This document shows positions 8,260 through 16,419 of a stretch of DNA of 49,235 nt, in pieces. The number at the start of each line of letters is the position of its first letter. Position 1 is the first letter of the stretch. The translations under genes were made by a program, and so were the position numbers. Where the stretch lies: positions 66,969 to 116,203 of the forward strand of contig CALVSB010000002.1 in assembly GCA_944358895.1 (NCBI GenBank). Reading direction: 5' to 3'. Source of the DNA: an uncultured Bacilli bacterium (GTDB lineage Bacteria > Bacillota_I > Bacilli_A > RFN20 > CAG-826). A model generated the notes under the pieces. That model was not told the origin of the DNA. It did no database searches and saw only the letters and a program-made list of their open reading frames with translations.

Positions 8260-9615
8260 CTATTTAAGGCGCTTGTCGAGATCGGAAATGGCCTTTTGGA
8301 GACCTTTGTCGGTCTTTAAAGAGTTTTCCACCTTGTTTACACCATTTATCACCGTAGCGTGGTCTTTGCCACCGAAGATGGCCCCAATCCGTCCGAACGG
8401 AAGGTCGAGTTTGACCCTAATGAGGTACATGGCAATGTGCCGGGCCAAGGCAATCTGCGAGGTCCTGATCTTGCCAGTGATTTGGTATGAAGGGAGGTTG
8501 TAGTATTCGGCGACCGTGTCGATGATTCGCTCGGCTGTTAGGGTTCCAAGGGATTCCTTGACGTCGAGAAGGGGCATGACGGCCGATTTGGCTATTTCGA
8601 TGGTGATTCGCTCAGTATGGGCCCGCTGAACGGCGAAGAAGAGGAGGCGATCGAGGGCCCCTTCGAGTTCCCGGACGTTTTTACGGAAGGTTTTGGCGAG
8701 GAAAGTGATGACTTCCGGGTCGAAATCGTCGACGTTCAGGCCGTTCGCCTCGATCCGCATTTTCAAGATTTTCTCGCAGGTTTCCTCTTCTGGCTGTTCG
8801 ATGGATAGGGGCAAGCCCTGGATAAAACGCGACTTGAGGCGCTCATCGAGACCGTTCAGCTTGCTCGGATGCTGGTCGCAGGTGATGACGACTTGCTTCG
8901 AATGGGTATAGAAGCTGTTATATATAGAGAAAAAGGTTTCTTCGGTACTTTTCTTGTTGGCCAAGAACTGCACGTCGTCGACGAGAAGGACATCGACGGA
9001 GTCGCGGAACCAATCGACGAGCGAGATGCCCTCTTTGTCGCCCGAGACGAATTTGACGTACTCGTTGAGGAAATCCTGGGCGTGGACATAGAGAACCCGG
9101 TACTTGGGGAACTTCAGCTTGATCGTGTTGCCGATCGCGTGGAGGAGGTGCGTTTTGCCGAGCCCCGAGTTCCCGTAAATCAGGACCGGGTTATAAAGTT
9201 TGCCTGGATTTTGGGAGATGATGAGGGAGGCTTGATAGGCGTCGCGGTTGCTTTCCCCGACGACGAAATTGTCGAAAGTATATTCGGGTTTTATGTAAGA
9301 ATCGGAAAAGAAGGCGGGTTTTGCGGGCGTTATTTGCGTTCCAGAGGCAACATCGTCCTTTGTGACGTAACGAACGCTGTAGTCGGTTTGGCTGCAATCG
9401 GCAAGGGCGTCGCCTACCTGTTGCCAGTAGTTGGCCGGGATGATTTGAGCGGCCAACTTGGAGTTGACGACAACGTTTATCGTCTTCCCGTCGATCGAAT
9501 GGATGTATGAGTCCTTGAAGAAGGTTTCGTATACCTGTTTGTCAAGCGCGTCTTCCAAGCGTTTGAGGACGCGGCCCCACAGGGCCGTGAGTTCGCTTAT
9601 CGATGTGGTTTCCAT
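8260..9615 (-). CDS. dnaA: Chromosomal replication initiator protein DnaA
   Basis: AAA+ initiator that binds DnaA boxes and opens oriC. The 451-residue protein has the usual four parts: an N-terminal interaction domain, a short linker to about residue 110, the AAA+ domain and the DNA-binding domain. Walker A is GNSGLGKT at 148-155, and Walker B is VLLVDDVQFL. The C-terminal helix-turn-helix signature reads GGKDHATVINGV. The ATG at 9615 gives the family N-terminus; no clear ribosome-binding site precedes it. A -10-like TAAACT (9639-9634, minus strand) lies 18 nt upstream, and nearby DnaA boxes suggest autoregulation. DnaA boxes flank the gene on both sides. Confidence 0.98.
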   Translation of the reverse strand: METTSISELTALWGRVLKRLEDALDKQVYETFFKDSYIHSIDGKTINVVVNSKLAAQIIPANYWQQVGDALADCSQTDYSVRYVTKDDVASGTQITPAKPAFFSDSYIKPEYTFDNFVVGESNRDAYQASLIISQNPGKLYNPVLIYGNSGLGKTHLLHAIGNTIKLKFPKYRVLYVHAQDFLNEYVKFVSGDKEGISLVDWFRDSVDVLLVDDVQFLANKKSTEETFFSIYNSFYTHSKQVVITCDQHPSKLNGLDERLKSRFIQGLPLSIEQPEEETCEKILKMRIEANGLNVDDFDPEVITFLAKTFRKNVRELEGALDRLLFFAVQRAHTERITIEIAKSAVMPLLDVKESLGTLTAERIIDTVAEYYNLPSYQITGKIRTSQIALARHIAMYLIRVKLDLPFGRIGAIFGGKDHATVINGVNKVENSLKTDKGLQKAISDLDKRLK

Positions 9616-10111
9616 ATGCTCTGAACGGCATAAAGTTTAACCAAAGAAGATGGCGGTGGAAGGTTTTCCACCAAAAGAGTTAAGTTTTCCACCGAACAAA
9701 CCATGAAAAGGGCCGAAACCATCGCGAAAAGAAGTTTTCCACATCTTTCTGATTGTGGATAAAAGGTGGAAAACTTTTGTGGATAACTTGGTTGGTGGAA
9801 AACTCCAATTTTTAGGTACTTATCCACCGGGATTTAAACACGAAAAGCCTAGTAATAGTCGCTCTTTCGCAGCTTATTTCACCAAATTGTGGAAAACGAA
9901 TTCACCGCCGTGTGAAGAACTTTTTCTTGACTTGGAATCCACTTCCGACTTCACCGCTTTTCCACAAATGCTGTGGAAAACTCTTTGAAAGCGCTTACTT
10001 GGTGGAAAACTCGAATTTTGAAACAAGAAAAAGAAACTTATGTGATAGTTTGGGTTTAATCGGAGGCGATTGTGAATAATTTGTTACCTGCGCGTGTATG
10101 CGCGATTTTTG
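9616..10111. other. oriC: oriC: DnaA-box array between dnaA and rpmH
   Basis: This gene-free stretch contains twelve 9-mers that match or nearly match the DnaA box. Two are perfect TGTGGATAA (9754-9762, 9778-9786), and one is TTATCCACC (9820-9828). TTTTCCACA occurs at 9735-9743 and 9958-9966, and TGTGGAAAA at 9888-9896 and 9972-9980. TTTTCCACC occurs at 9664-9672 and 9685-9693. GGTGGAAAA occurs at 9765-9773, 9794-9802 and 10001-10009. Boxes lie in both orientations. The flanking genes are transcribed divergently away from it, as expected for bidirectional replication. No believable coding frame occupies it. Confidence 0.93.
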
Positions 10112-10140
10112 TTGTTACGTGTTATTCGACTCGGTATAAT
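10112..10140 (+). promoter_or_regulatory. Sigma-70-type promoter for rpmH-rnpA-yidC
   Basis: TTGTTA (10112-10117) and a perfect TATAAT (10135-10140) are separated by exactly 17 nt. The -10 lies 33 nt before the rpmH start codon and 20 nt before its GGAGG ribosome-binding site. Confidence 0.8.
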
Positions 10141-10173
10141 CGCCCTGCACGCAAATTTTCGGAGGTAATTAGC

Positions 10174-10308
10174 ATGAAGAAAACGTATCAGCCTTCCAAG
10201 GTTAAGCACAGGAACGTTGCCGGCTTCCGCGCTCGGATGGCCACGCACAACGGACGCAAGGTCCTTGCCCGCCGTCGCCTCAAGGGCCGCGCTCGCATTG
10301 CGGCCTAA
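10174..10308 (+). CDS. rpmH: 50S ribosomal protein L34
   Basis: A 44-residue, highly basic protein of the large ribosomal subunit. The typical start [12 protein letters not shown], the middle [15 protein letters not shown] and the arginine-rich end [12 protein letters not shown] identify L34. The reading frame runs 34 codons further upstream, but that part is origin sequence. The ATG at 10174 has GGAGG at 10161-10165 and gives exact family length. It is the first gene rightward of oriC and is followed after 12 nt by rnpA, the universal bacterial rpmH-rnpA pair. It is read from the strong promoter at 10112-10140. Confidence 0.97.
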   Translation: MKKTYQPSKVKHRNVAGFRARMATHNGRKVLARRRLKGRARIAA

Positions 10309-10320
10309 GCTTTCGGCTAG

Positions 10321-10653
10321 ATGAAAAAAGGCAACCGGATCCTCGCCCACGAAGAGTTCCTCGAGGTGGAAAAAAGCCCGACCTCGCTACGGACACCCGA
10401 CTTTGTGGTCTACAAACGGAAGTCGTCCCTAGATAAACTTAGGGTGGGGATCTCGGTTTCCAAAAAGAACGGGAACGCGGTTCGCCGGAACCTCATCAAA
10501 CGCCAGGTCCGGTGCATGCTCGACGCCTTCCTCAACCTTGAGGAGGCGGCCGATCTCGTCGTCATCGTCAGGAAGAATTACGACCCCGAGAAATTCCACG
10601 AGAACAAGGAAGAACTCGGGAAGGCCCTGGCTGCACTTGGAGAGAAACTTTGA
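10321..10653 (+). CDS. rnpA: Ribonuclease P protein component
   Basis: Protein subunit that helps the RNase P RNA bind and mature tRNA 5' ends. The 110-residue protein starts MKKGNRILAHEEFLEV. It carries the RNR-type signature in GNAVRRNLIKRQVR, followed by DLVVIVRKN, which matches the usual LVVIARK-type strand. No strong ribosome-binding site precedes the ATG, which begins directly after the rpmH stop region, so expression probably depends on the rpmH message. Its TGA stop overlaps the TTG start of yidC (TTGA), a coupling junction. Length and motifs are normal. Confidence 0.96.
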   Translation: MKKGNRILAHEEFLEVEKSPTSLRTPDFVVYKRKSSLDKLRVGISVSKKNGNAVRRNLIKRQVRCMLDAFLNLEEAADLVVIVRKNYDPEKFHENKEELGKALAALGEKL

Positions 10654-12254
10654 ACAAATCCGCAAAAATCAAACTGCTCGCCGCCCTAGCCTTCTTCGGC
10701 GGAGCACTCGTGCTGTCTAGCTGCACGGCTTCTTTTTGTTCTAATCGCGACGCCGCCTCGATCGCTTACGCTTACGAACAGGGCGTCACGGTTTATTGCG
10801 ACAAGGACGAAGTGCCGGAAGAATATCGGGAAGAAGGCCTTTCGTGGCCTGTTTATCCCGAAGAAGGCAACGACAACCTCTATGCCTACATTCCGGTAAA
10901 CGCCGACGGAACCTACGCCGCGACTTCGGCGACTTATCTCAACACGAACATTATTGCCGGGGCGACGAGCAACTCGTACGCTATCCCGACTTACAATTTC
11001 TGGAAGGAACTCGACCAAAAGGTCCTCGACAAAGCGATTGAAACCGCTCAGGCCGCTGGGTCCGAGCTTTTTGCTGGCTTAAGCAAAGCGACGGTCACGG
11101 CCGAGCAGATCAACCCCTATGTCGACCCGAATCCGACCGCGGCCGACGCTGAGCAGAACCCCGATTCGATCCTCCGGCTCTTCGGCTACCTTAAGTTCTA
11201 CGGAGACGAGGACACGAGATGGGGCTATTTCGATACCTGGGTCGACGAAATTGACAAAGAGTTAGGAATCGCGGCTTCGGCTAGCGACGACTTCCTCTCG
11301 TTCTACAAAACGCAGATCGACACGACCGTGAACGCTAACCGGAGCTGCATCGCCACCGTGCCGAACAGCACGATCAACGATGCTTACGGCCATTACGGCC
11401 CCAACGGCAACTGGGAAGTCTCGATGACGATCAAGGATTGGGGCTATGCCTGGGGCAAAGGCCCGTTCGAAGGCCTCATCGTTTACCCGGTCGCCTGGCT
11501 TGTCGATACCTTCGCGGTCGGCATCGAACCGGCCCTCACCGGCGTCGGACAGATCGTTTCGATCGTCCTCGTTACCTTCATCGTCCGGGCCGTCGTTCAG
11601 CTCGTAACCCTGAAGAGCACGCTCGACCAGCAGCGGACGCAGGCCCTCCAGCCGCAAATCGCCAAGCTGCAAGCCAAATACCCGAACTCGAACACCAATA
11701 AAGCGGAGCAGCAGCGTCTTTCGCAAGAGCAGATGATGCTCTACAAGCGAAACCACATCAATCCGCTGTCGATGCTGCTGGTTCTCGTGTTCCAGTTCCC
11801 GATCTTCATCTGCGTCTGGGGCGCCCTCCAAGGCAGCGCCGTCCTGACGTCGGGCGAAGTCCTCGGCGTCCAGCTATCATCGCCGATTTCCTCGATTCTC
11901 TTCGACTTTAGCGGCGAGTGGTACCTCAATAGCAACGGCTGGTGGACCGCTCTCGTCCTCTTCCTCGTCATGGCCGGCCTCCAGTTCCTGGCCATGATGC
12001 TGCCCCAATGGATTACCAAGCGCCGGAATCGCAAGCTGCAGAAGCTGAGCGCGAACCCGGCAGCCGACAAGAACGCCAAGACGATGAAATGGGTGAACAT
12101 CATCATGCTCGTCGTCACCATCGTGATGGGCTTCTCCCTCCCGGCGGCCATGGGCGTCTATTGGGCCATCGGTGCCCTCATCTCGATGCTGCAGACGGCT
12201 ATTACCCAGTATTTCATGGGTAAGAAAATGGCTAAGCAGAAGAAAGGAATCTAG
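10650..12254 (+). CDS. yidC: Membrane protein insertase YidC (lipoprotein type)
   Basis: Oxa1/YidC/Alb3-family insertase that places proteins in the cytoplasmic membrane with or without SecYEG. A signal peptide ends in a lipobox LSSC with Cys25 as the lipidation site, as in Gram-positive YidC. A hydrophilic extracytoplasmic region of about 240 residues follows, unusually large for this type. The conserved core starts near FEGLIVYPVAWLVDT. It carries the groove arginine in TFIVRAVVQL, a charged hairpin (QQRTQALQPQIAKLQAKYP) and further membrane spans. The start is taken as TTG at 10650, overlapping the rnpA stop, because GGAG lies upstream and the signal peptide begins there. It ends 3 nt before khpB, the usual order. 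Confidence 0.93.
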   Translation: MNKSAKIKLLAALAFFGGALVLSSCTASFCSNRDAASIAYAYEQGVTVYCDKDEVPEEYREEGLSWPVYPEEGNDNLYAYIPVNADGTYAATSATYLNTNIIAGATSNSYAIPTYNFWKELDQKVLDKAIETAQAAGSELFAGLSKATVTAEQINPYVDPNPTAADAEQNPDSILRLFGYLKFYGDEDTRWGYFDTWVDEIDKELGIAASASDDFLSFYKTQIDTTVNANRSCIATVPNSTINDAYGHYGPNGNWEVSMTIKDWGYAWGKGPFEGLIVYPVAWLVDTFAVGIEPALTGVGQIVSIVLVTFIVRAVVQLVTLKSTLDQQRTQALQPQIAKLQAKYPNSNTNKAEQQRLSQEQMMLYKRNHINPLSMLLVLVFQFPIFICVWGALQGSAVLTSGEVLGVQLSSPISSILFDFSGEWYLNSNGWWTALVLFLVMAGLQFLAMMLPQWITKRRNRKLQKLSANPAADKNAKTMKWVNIIMLVVTIVMGFSLPAAMGVYWAIGALISMLQTAITQYFMGKKMAKQKKGI

Positions 12255-12257
12255 GCT

Positions 12258-12857
12258 ATGAAGCAATTCACGAACAAGACGGTCGACGCCTGTCTCGAGG
12301 ACGCGGCGATTGCCCTCGGAGTCGAAGTCAAGGAACTCTCCTACAAGGTCATCGAAGAGAAGAGCGGCCTCTTCTCCAAGAAGGCGACCATCGAGGTCTA
12401 TACCATCGACGACGCAGTAGACTACGCTCAGGAGTATCTGAAGGAAGCGATCGGTGCCCTTGGCATCGAGGTCACAACCAGCGCTGACGTCGAGGAAGAC
12501 GTCATCCGCGTTTCCCTCGACAGCGAACGAAATCCGGTCCTCATCGGCAAGGGCGGGAGGACGCTCCAGGCCCTCAACGAGTTGGTTCGCCTTGCCGTTA
12601 GCAACAAGTTCCATCACCGCTATCGGATTCTTCTCGATGTCGGCGGCTACAAGGAAGACAAGTACGAGCGCATTGAGCGGATTGCCCGCCGGACCGCTCG
12701 CGACGTCGTCCGCGACAAGATGGATGCCAAGCTCGAACCGATGACCCCGGACGAGCGGCGAATCGTGCACAACTGCCTAACCGGCATGGAACACATTACG
12801 ACCGAAAGCGAAGGCGAAGGCGCCGAACGCGCGGTCGTCATCAAATACGTCGACTAA
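12258..12857 (+). CDS. khpB: RNA-binding protein KhpB (Jag/SpoIIIJ-associated)
   Basis: A cytoplasmic RNA-binding protein of 199 residues with three parts. The Jag N-terminal domain runs from MKQFTNKTVDACLEDA to about residue 50. A KH domain carries the loop VLIGKGGRTLQALNELV. The C-terminal R3H domain includes RIVHNCLTGMEHITTES, with the Arg and His that name the fold. KhpB works with KhpA and affects cell elongation and division in related bacteria; the RNA targets in this organism are unknown. It follows yidC by 3 nt and ends at a strong terminator, so rpmH-rnpA-yidC-khpB is one transcription unit. Confidence 0.93.
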   Translation: MKQFTNKTVDACLEDAAIALGVEVKELSYKVIEEKSGLFSKKATIEVYTIDDAVDYAQEYLKEAIGALGIEVTTSADVEEDVIRVSLDSERNPVLIGKGGRTLQALNELVRLAVSNKFHHRYRILLDVGGYKEDKYERIERIARRTARDVVRDKMDAKLEPMTPDERRIVHNCLTGMEHITTESEGEGAERAVVIKYVD

Positions 12858-12860
12858 CGA

Positions 12861-12888
12861 AGACCGGCCGTTCGGCCGGCTTTCTTTT
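12861..12888 (+). terminator. Intrinsic terminator after khpB
   Basis: CCGGCC (12864-12869) pairs with GGCCGG (12874-12879) around GTTC, then TTTCTTTT follows. It closes the rpmH-rnpA-yidC-khpB unit. Confidence 0.85.
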
Positions 12889-12896
12889 ACAAATTT

Positions 12897-12926
12897 TTGC
12901 AAAGAAAACCGAGAAACATATATCAT
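12897..12926 (+). promoter_or_regulatory. Possible promoter for the 12954 membrane-protein gene
   Basis: TTGCAA (12897-12902) and TATCAT (12921-12926) are 18 nt apart and lie directly after the khpB terminator, where a new promoter is needed. The match is moderate. Confidence 0.4.
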
Positions 12927-12953
12927 AAGTAAGATTTTAGAAGGAGCATGCGT

Positions 12954-14297
12954 ATGAAAAAGTCACGCACCATAGCCTCTTTGGTCTTAAACATCCTGGC
13001 TCTCATCCCCCTTGCCTTTGTTTTCTTCAACATCGTCCTCGCACATCTCGACCTTCAATGGATTGGGGGTTTCTGGCCGGGCTTCGAGGCTTTGGGGCAG
13101 CGCCGCTACCTTCTGTATCTTCTTATATATGTTACGAATGGTTTCCTCGGACTTGCTCTTCTTGGCCGGATCATTCTCGACATTTGCCAACTTGCCAAGC
13201 CGACGATCAAAGGCAACTTCTGGGCCTTCTTCAAGGACGCCTCGACGGTTGCCGTCGTGACTGGCGTGATTTTCACCTTCGTGATGGACCTCTGTTACGA
13301 CTCGCCTCTTGCGAACCTCGTTTGGACCGATCCTCTCAACAACGTCATGATGATCATGGCGATTGCTCCGGTTTTGGCCCTCGTTTCCGGCCTTTTTACC
13401 GAATTCGACCACAAAACCCCCTTCCTTCTTACGGTTTTGCTCCCTTTCCCAGTCTATCTATGGGTCATCGCAAATGCCGTTTTCGGAGCGATTGGCTGGG
13501 GCGGAGTCCTTGGCTTCCACGGCTATGAGATCTTCAATCCGGCCGTGACACCCGTTTGGGAAACGGCTCTTCTCTCGGTGGCCATCGCGGCCGCCGGCTA
13601 CCTCATCGGCGTTCTTTATTGGCTTGTTCAGGCCGGTCTTCGGAAAGCGACCGAACCGAAGCCTTCCCTCATCGTCGAAGAAGTGAAGCCGACTGAACCG
13701 GCCCCGGAGACCCCGACCGAAGATAAGCCGGCCGCGGAAGAAACGGCTGCCCCGGCTACGGCGGCCGACGAAAAAGCCCCCGAAGCCGAAGAAGAGGCGA
13801 CCCCGATTACCGCTTCGAGCGAAGAGGAACCGGTCGCCCCGGCCAAACCCCGCGTCATCCTTCTTAGAAAAACCCCGAAAGAACTTGCCGATGCCTATCG
13901 GGAAGAACCGCTTCCCCGCCGGCCGGCGACAATCGTTAGCACCCGTGCCGCCAAGAACCCGACGACCGGTACGATGGCTCCGGCCAAGGAAACCCCGGCC
14001 CCCGTCATCGAAGAAGAAAAGGAAGTCGAGGCTCTAAACGAAACGGCTCCGAATCCGGAAAGCGCCTCGGCTGCGCCAAAGAAGGACGTTGCCACCTATA
14101 ACAATCGCCCGCGCGTCTATCACGTCTCCAAGCAGTCCGATAGCGGCAAATGGCAGGTCAAGCTTGCCACCGGCGTTAAGGCCATCCGCCTCTTCGACAC
14201 TCAAGAAGAAGCCATCGCGTACGCCAAAGGCCTTGTCAAAACGATGGGCGGCTCCATCCGCGTCCATTCCGTGAAAGGAAAGATGCGCAAGCACTGA
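12954..14297 (+). CDS. Multi-spanning membrane protein with C-terminal DUF2188-like domain
   Basis: Function unknown. The first 230 or so residues hold about six hydrophobic spans (for example SLVLNILALIPLAFVFF near the start). A disordered linker of roughly 150 residues follows, rich in Pro, Glu and Ala. The last 65 residues (VYHVSKQSDSGKWQVKL, then LFDTQEEAIAYAKGLVK) resemble the DUF2188 fold, a small domain with an FxTQxEAi motif. The ATG at 12954 is preferred over 12948 because AAGGAG is then 7 nt away. It stands between khpB and mnmE, where most Bacilli have nothing, and runs into mnmE 6 nt later. The DUF2188 match is by motif memory only. Confidence 0.7.
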   Translation: MKKSRTIASLVLNILALIPLAFVFFNIVLAHLDLQWIGGFWPGFEALGQRRYLLYLLIYVTNGFLGLALLGRIILDICQLAKPTIKGNFWAFFKDASTVAVVTGVIFTFVMDLCYDSPLANLVWTDPLNNVMMIMAIAPVLALVSGLFTEFDHKTPFLLTVLLPFPVYLWVIANAVFGAIGWGGVLGFHGYEIFNPAVTPVWETALLSVAIAAAGYLIGVLYWLVQAGLRKATEPKPSLIVEEVKPTEPAPETPTEDKPAAEETAAPATAADEKAPEAEEEATPITASSEEEPVAPAKPRVILLRKTPKELADAYREEPLPRRPATIVSTRAAKNPTTGTMAPAKETPAPVIEEEKEVEALNETAPNPESASAAPKKDVATYNNRPRVYHVSKQSDSGKWQVKLATGVKAIRLFDTQEEAIAYAKGLVKTMGGSIRVHSVKGKMRKH

Positions 14298-14303
14298 TTC
14301 AAG

Positions 14304-15641
14304 ATGGGCGATATCATCGTAGCCCTCGCCACGCCACCTCTTAAGAGCGCTCTCGCCGTTGTCCGTTCCTCCGGCGAGGGCGTTTTCCGCCTGGCGGGGC
14401 AGCTCTTCTCAAAAAAAGTCGAAACGGTCCAGGAACGGACCTCATTTGTCGGCTACTGGTCGAATGAAAAAGGCGAACGGATCGACCAGGTCGTCGTTAT
14501 TTGCTATCCAGCCACGCACTCACTCACCGGCGAGGATGCCGTCGAGATTTTCTGCCACGGATCGCCGCTTATCGCGACTCGGATCATCAATAGTTACTTG
14601 GCGATGGGGGCTAGGTACGCTACCAACGGGGAATTCACGTCCAGGGCTTTCCTCCACGGGAAACTCGACCTCGTCGAAGCTGAGGCGGTCAACGACCTGA
14701 TCGAAGCAGCAAGCGACGAAGCCCAGAAACTGGCCATGATGTCGCTCGAAGGCAAGTCAAGCGCCCTTTTGAAGCCAATTCGGGGCCGTTTGGCAGCTCT
14801 TTTGGCCTCGGTCGAGGTGGGTTTCGATTTCCCCGAATATGAGGAAGAGACGGCCTTAAGCCTCGAAAAAGCCAAGAACGAGGCTGCCTCTCTCAAAAGC
14901 GAAATCGATTCTTTGATTGCCGAGGGGCAAGAAGGACGCGTGGTTAAAGACGGCCTCAAGGTGGCCCTCGTCGGCCGCCCGAACGTCGGGAAGAGCACCA
15001 TTCTGAACGTCATTCTCGGCGAAGACAAAGCCATCGTGAGCCCAATTCCCGGCACGACGCGGGACGTCGTCGAAGGGGAGGCCCGTTACAATGGCCTCAT
15101 CTTCCGCTTCCTCGACACGGCCGGCCTTCGGGAGAATCCGGAAGCGATCGAGAAAATCGGAATCGAAAAATCTCTTATTTCCGTTGATAAGGCCGATGCG
15201 GTCGTCCTTGTGCTTGACGAAGACCGGCCTCTCGACGCGGAAGAAAAGGCCATCGAAAAACGTTCCAAGGGGAAGATTTTCCTCGTCGTGGTCAACAAAG
15301 AAGACCTGCGAAGCGGAAAACACGAATCGAGAGCGAAAAGAATCTATCTTTCGGCCGCCCGCCAGGAAAAGGCGCCGCTTCTCGACGCGTTGGCCAAGGA
15401 AGCCGGCGTAAGCGCCGGGGCCTTCGCCCGGCCGTCTCTCAATTCGTCGCGACAGCTTTCTCTTCTAGAAAAGGCTTCCCGGAGCCTTGGTGAGGCGCTG
15501 GAGAACGCAAGCGAAGATAGACTGGATATCTTCTCGAGCGCCGTTCTCGGGGCCTATACGGCTGTGCGGAAACTTCTTGGCGAAGAGGCTACACTAGACT
15601 TGAGCGACGAAATCTTCTCCCGCTTCTGCGTAGGTAAATAA
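14304..15641 (+). CDS. mnmE: tRNA uridine-5-carboxymethylaminomethyl modification GTPase MnmE
   Basis: GTPase that, with MnmG, modifies the wobble uridine of certain tRNAs. The 445-residue protein has the N-terminal formyl-THF-binding domain (DIIVALATPPLKSALAVVR), a helical domain and an inserted G domain. The G motifs are GRPNVGKST, PGTTRDV, DTAGLRE and NKED. The protein ends in FCVGK, matching the conserved C-terminal FCIGK whose cysteine is catalytically needed. No ribosome-binding site is visible; translation may rely on coupling to the gene ending 6 nt upstream. The partner mnmG, often close by in Bacilli, is not in this window. tatD follows after one base. Confidence 0.96.
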   Translation: MGDIIVALATPPLKSALAVVRSSGEGVFRLAGQLFSKKVETVQERTSFVGYWSNEKGERIDQVVVICYPATHSLTGEDAVEIFCHGSPLIATRIINSYLAMGARYATNGEFTSRAFLHGKLDLVEAEAVNDLIEAASDEAQKLAMMSLEGKSSALLKPIRGRLAALLASVEVGFDFPEYEEETALSLEKAKNEAASLKSEIDSLIAEGQEGRVVKDGLKVALVGRPNVGKSTILNVILGEDKAIVSPIPGTTRDVVEGEARYNGLIFRFLDTAGLRENPEAIEKIGIEKSLISVDKADAVVLVLDEDRPLDAEEKAIEKRSKGKIFLVVVNKEDLRSGKHESRAKRIYLSAARQEKAPLLDALAKEAGVSAGAFARPSLNSSRQLSLLEKASRSLGEALENASEDRLDIFSSAVLGAYTAVRKLLGEEATLDLSDEIFSRFCVGK

Positions 15642-15642
15642 C

Positions 15643-16419
15643 ATGCTCATCGATACACACGTCCACCTTAATGACGACGCCTTCAAGGAAGATGTCGAAG
15701 GCGTCATCCGCCAGGGCCTAGCCGCCGGCGTCGAGCTCTTTTTCGTGCCGGGCTGGGACTTGCCCAGCTCTTACAAGGCCCAGGAACTCAGCCATCGTTA
15801 CAAGGAAGTCTATTTCATGGCCGGCTTCCAGCCGGAAAACCTCGACGGCGTTCAGATGTCGGATCTCAACCGCATCGCCGAGTTGAGCGACGACCCGAAA
15901 TGCATAGCCATAGGCGAATGCGGCTTGGACTACCATTGGAAGAAAGACGATGATACGAAGACCGTCCAAAAAGCCTTCTTTCTCGCTCAGATTGAATTGG
16001 CCAACCGCGTCGGAAAGCCGATGTCGATCCACGCTCGCGACGCCCTCGAGGATACACTTGAGCTTTTGAGCGCCGTTCCGGTGCAAGCTGGAGCCGTTCT
16101 TCATTGCTATAGCGGATCAGCCGTGATGCTCGAGCGCTTTGCCAAATTAGGCCTTTATTTCGGCTTCGATGGCCCGGTAACATTCAAAAATGCCGTCAAG
16201 CCAAAGGAAGCCCTCACAGCTTGCCCGCTTGACCGTCTCCTTCTGGAGACCGATGCCCCCTACATGGCCCCGACCCCGATGAGGGGCAAGCGGAACGAGC
16301 CGTCGTTCGTGCGTTACGTGGCCGAAGAGGCTGCCCGCATCAAGAATCTTCCCTTAAGGGAAGTGGAAGAAAAAACGACGTCCAATGCGTTCGATTTATT
16401 TCACGTGAAACATGATTAA
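15643..16419 (+). CDS. tatD: TatD family metal-dependent hydrolase (DNase)
   Basis: TIM-barrel amidohydrolase-like enzyme of 258 residues; family members are metal-dependent 3'-5' nucleases on DNA and RNA. The metal-binding HxH motif is DTHVHLND at the N-terminus. The mid motif IGECGLDYHW, the later SIHAR and LLLETDAPYM, with its metal-binding Asp, are all in place. The start is one base after the mnmE stop. The 3' end overlaps rnmV by 8 bp, and the last codons (FHVKHD) are written inside a parS-like sequence. In Bacilli the tatD-rnmV-rsmA trio is conserved, linking it to RNA metabolism by context only. Confidence 0.94.
   Translation: MLIDTHVHLNDDAFKEDVEGVIRQGLAAGVELFFVPGWDLPSSYKAQELSHRYKEVYFMAGFQPENLDGVQMSDLNRIAELSDDPKCIAIGECGLDYHWKKDDDTKTVQKAFFLAQIELANRVGKPMSIHARDALEDTLELLSAVPVQAGAVLHCYSGSAVMLERFAKLGLYFGFDGPVTFKNAVKPKEALTACPLDRLLLETDAPYMAPTPMRGKRNEPSFVRYVAEEAARIKNLPLREVEEKTTSNAFDLFHVKHD
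16397..16412. other. parS: parS-like centromere site 1
   Basis: TATTTCACGTGAAACA matches the B. subtilis parS 16-mer TGTTTCACGTGAAACA at 15 of 16 positions, with the palindromic core TTTCACGTGAAA intact. It lies at the 3' end of tatD, and its last base is the first base of the rnmV start codon. parS sites recruit ParB near the origin. No parA or parB is in the window, so function is inferred from the sequence and the nearness to oriC. Confidence 0.8.

Noticed and set aside
9850-9858. TAGTAATAG, a second DnaA-trio-like run in the upstream array
   Set aside because: It lies about 20 bp from the nearest box with no GC spacer directly against it; the module at 8142-8175 fits the known architecture much better.
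9755-9988. 77-codon plus-strand frame in the origin
   Set aside because: Its codons are made of DnaA boxes; there is no ribosome-binding site and the surroundings are the initiation site.
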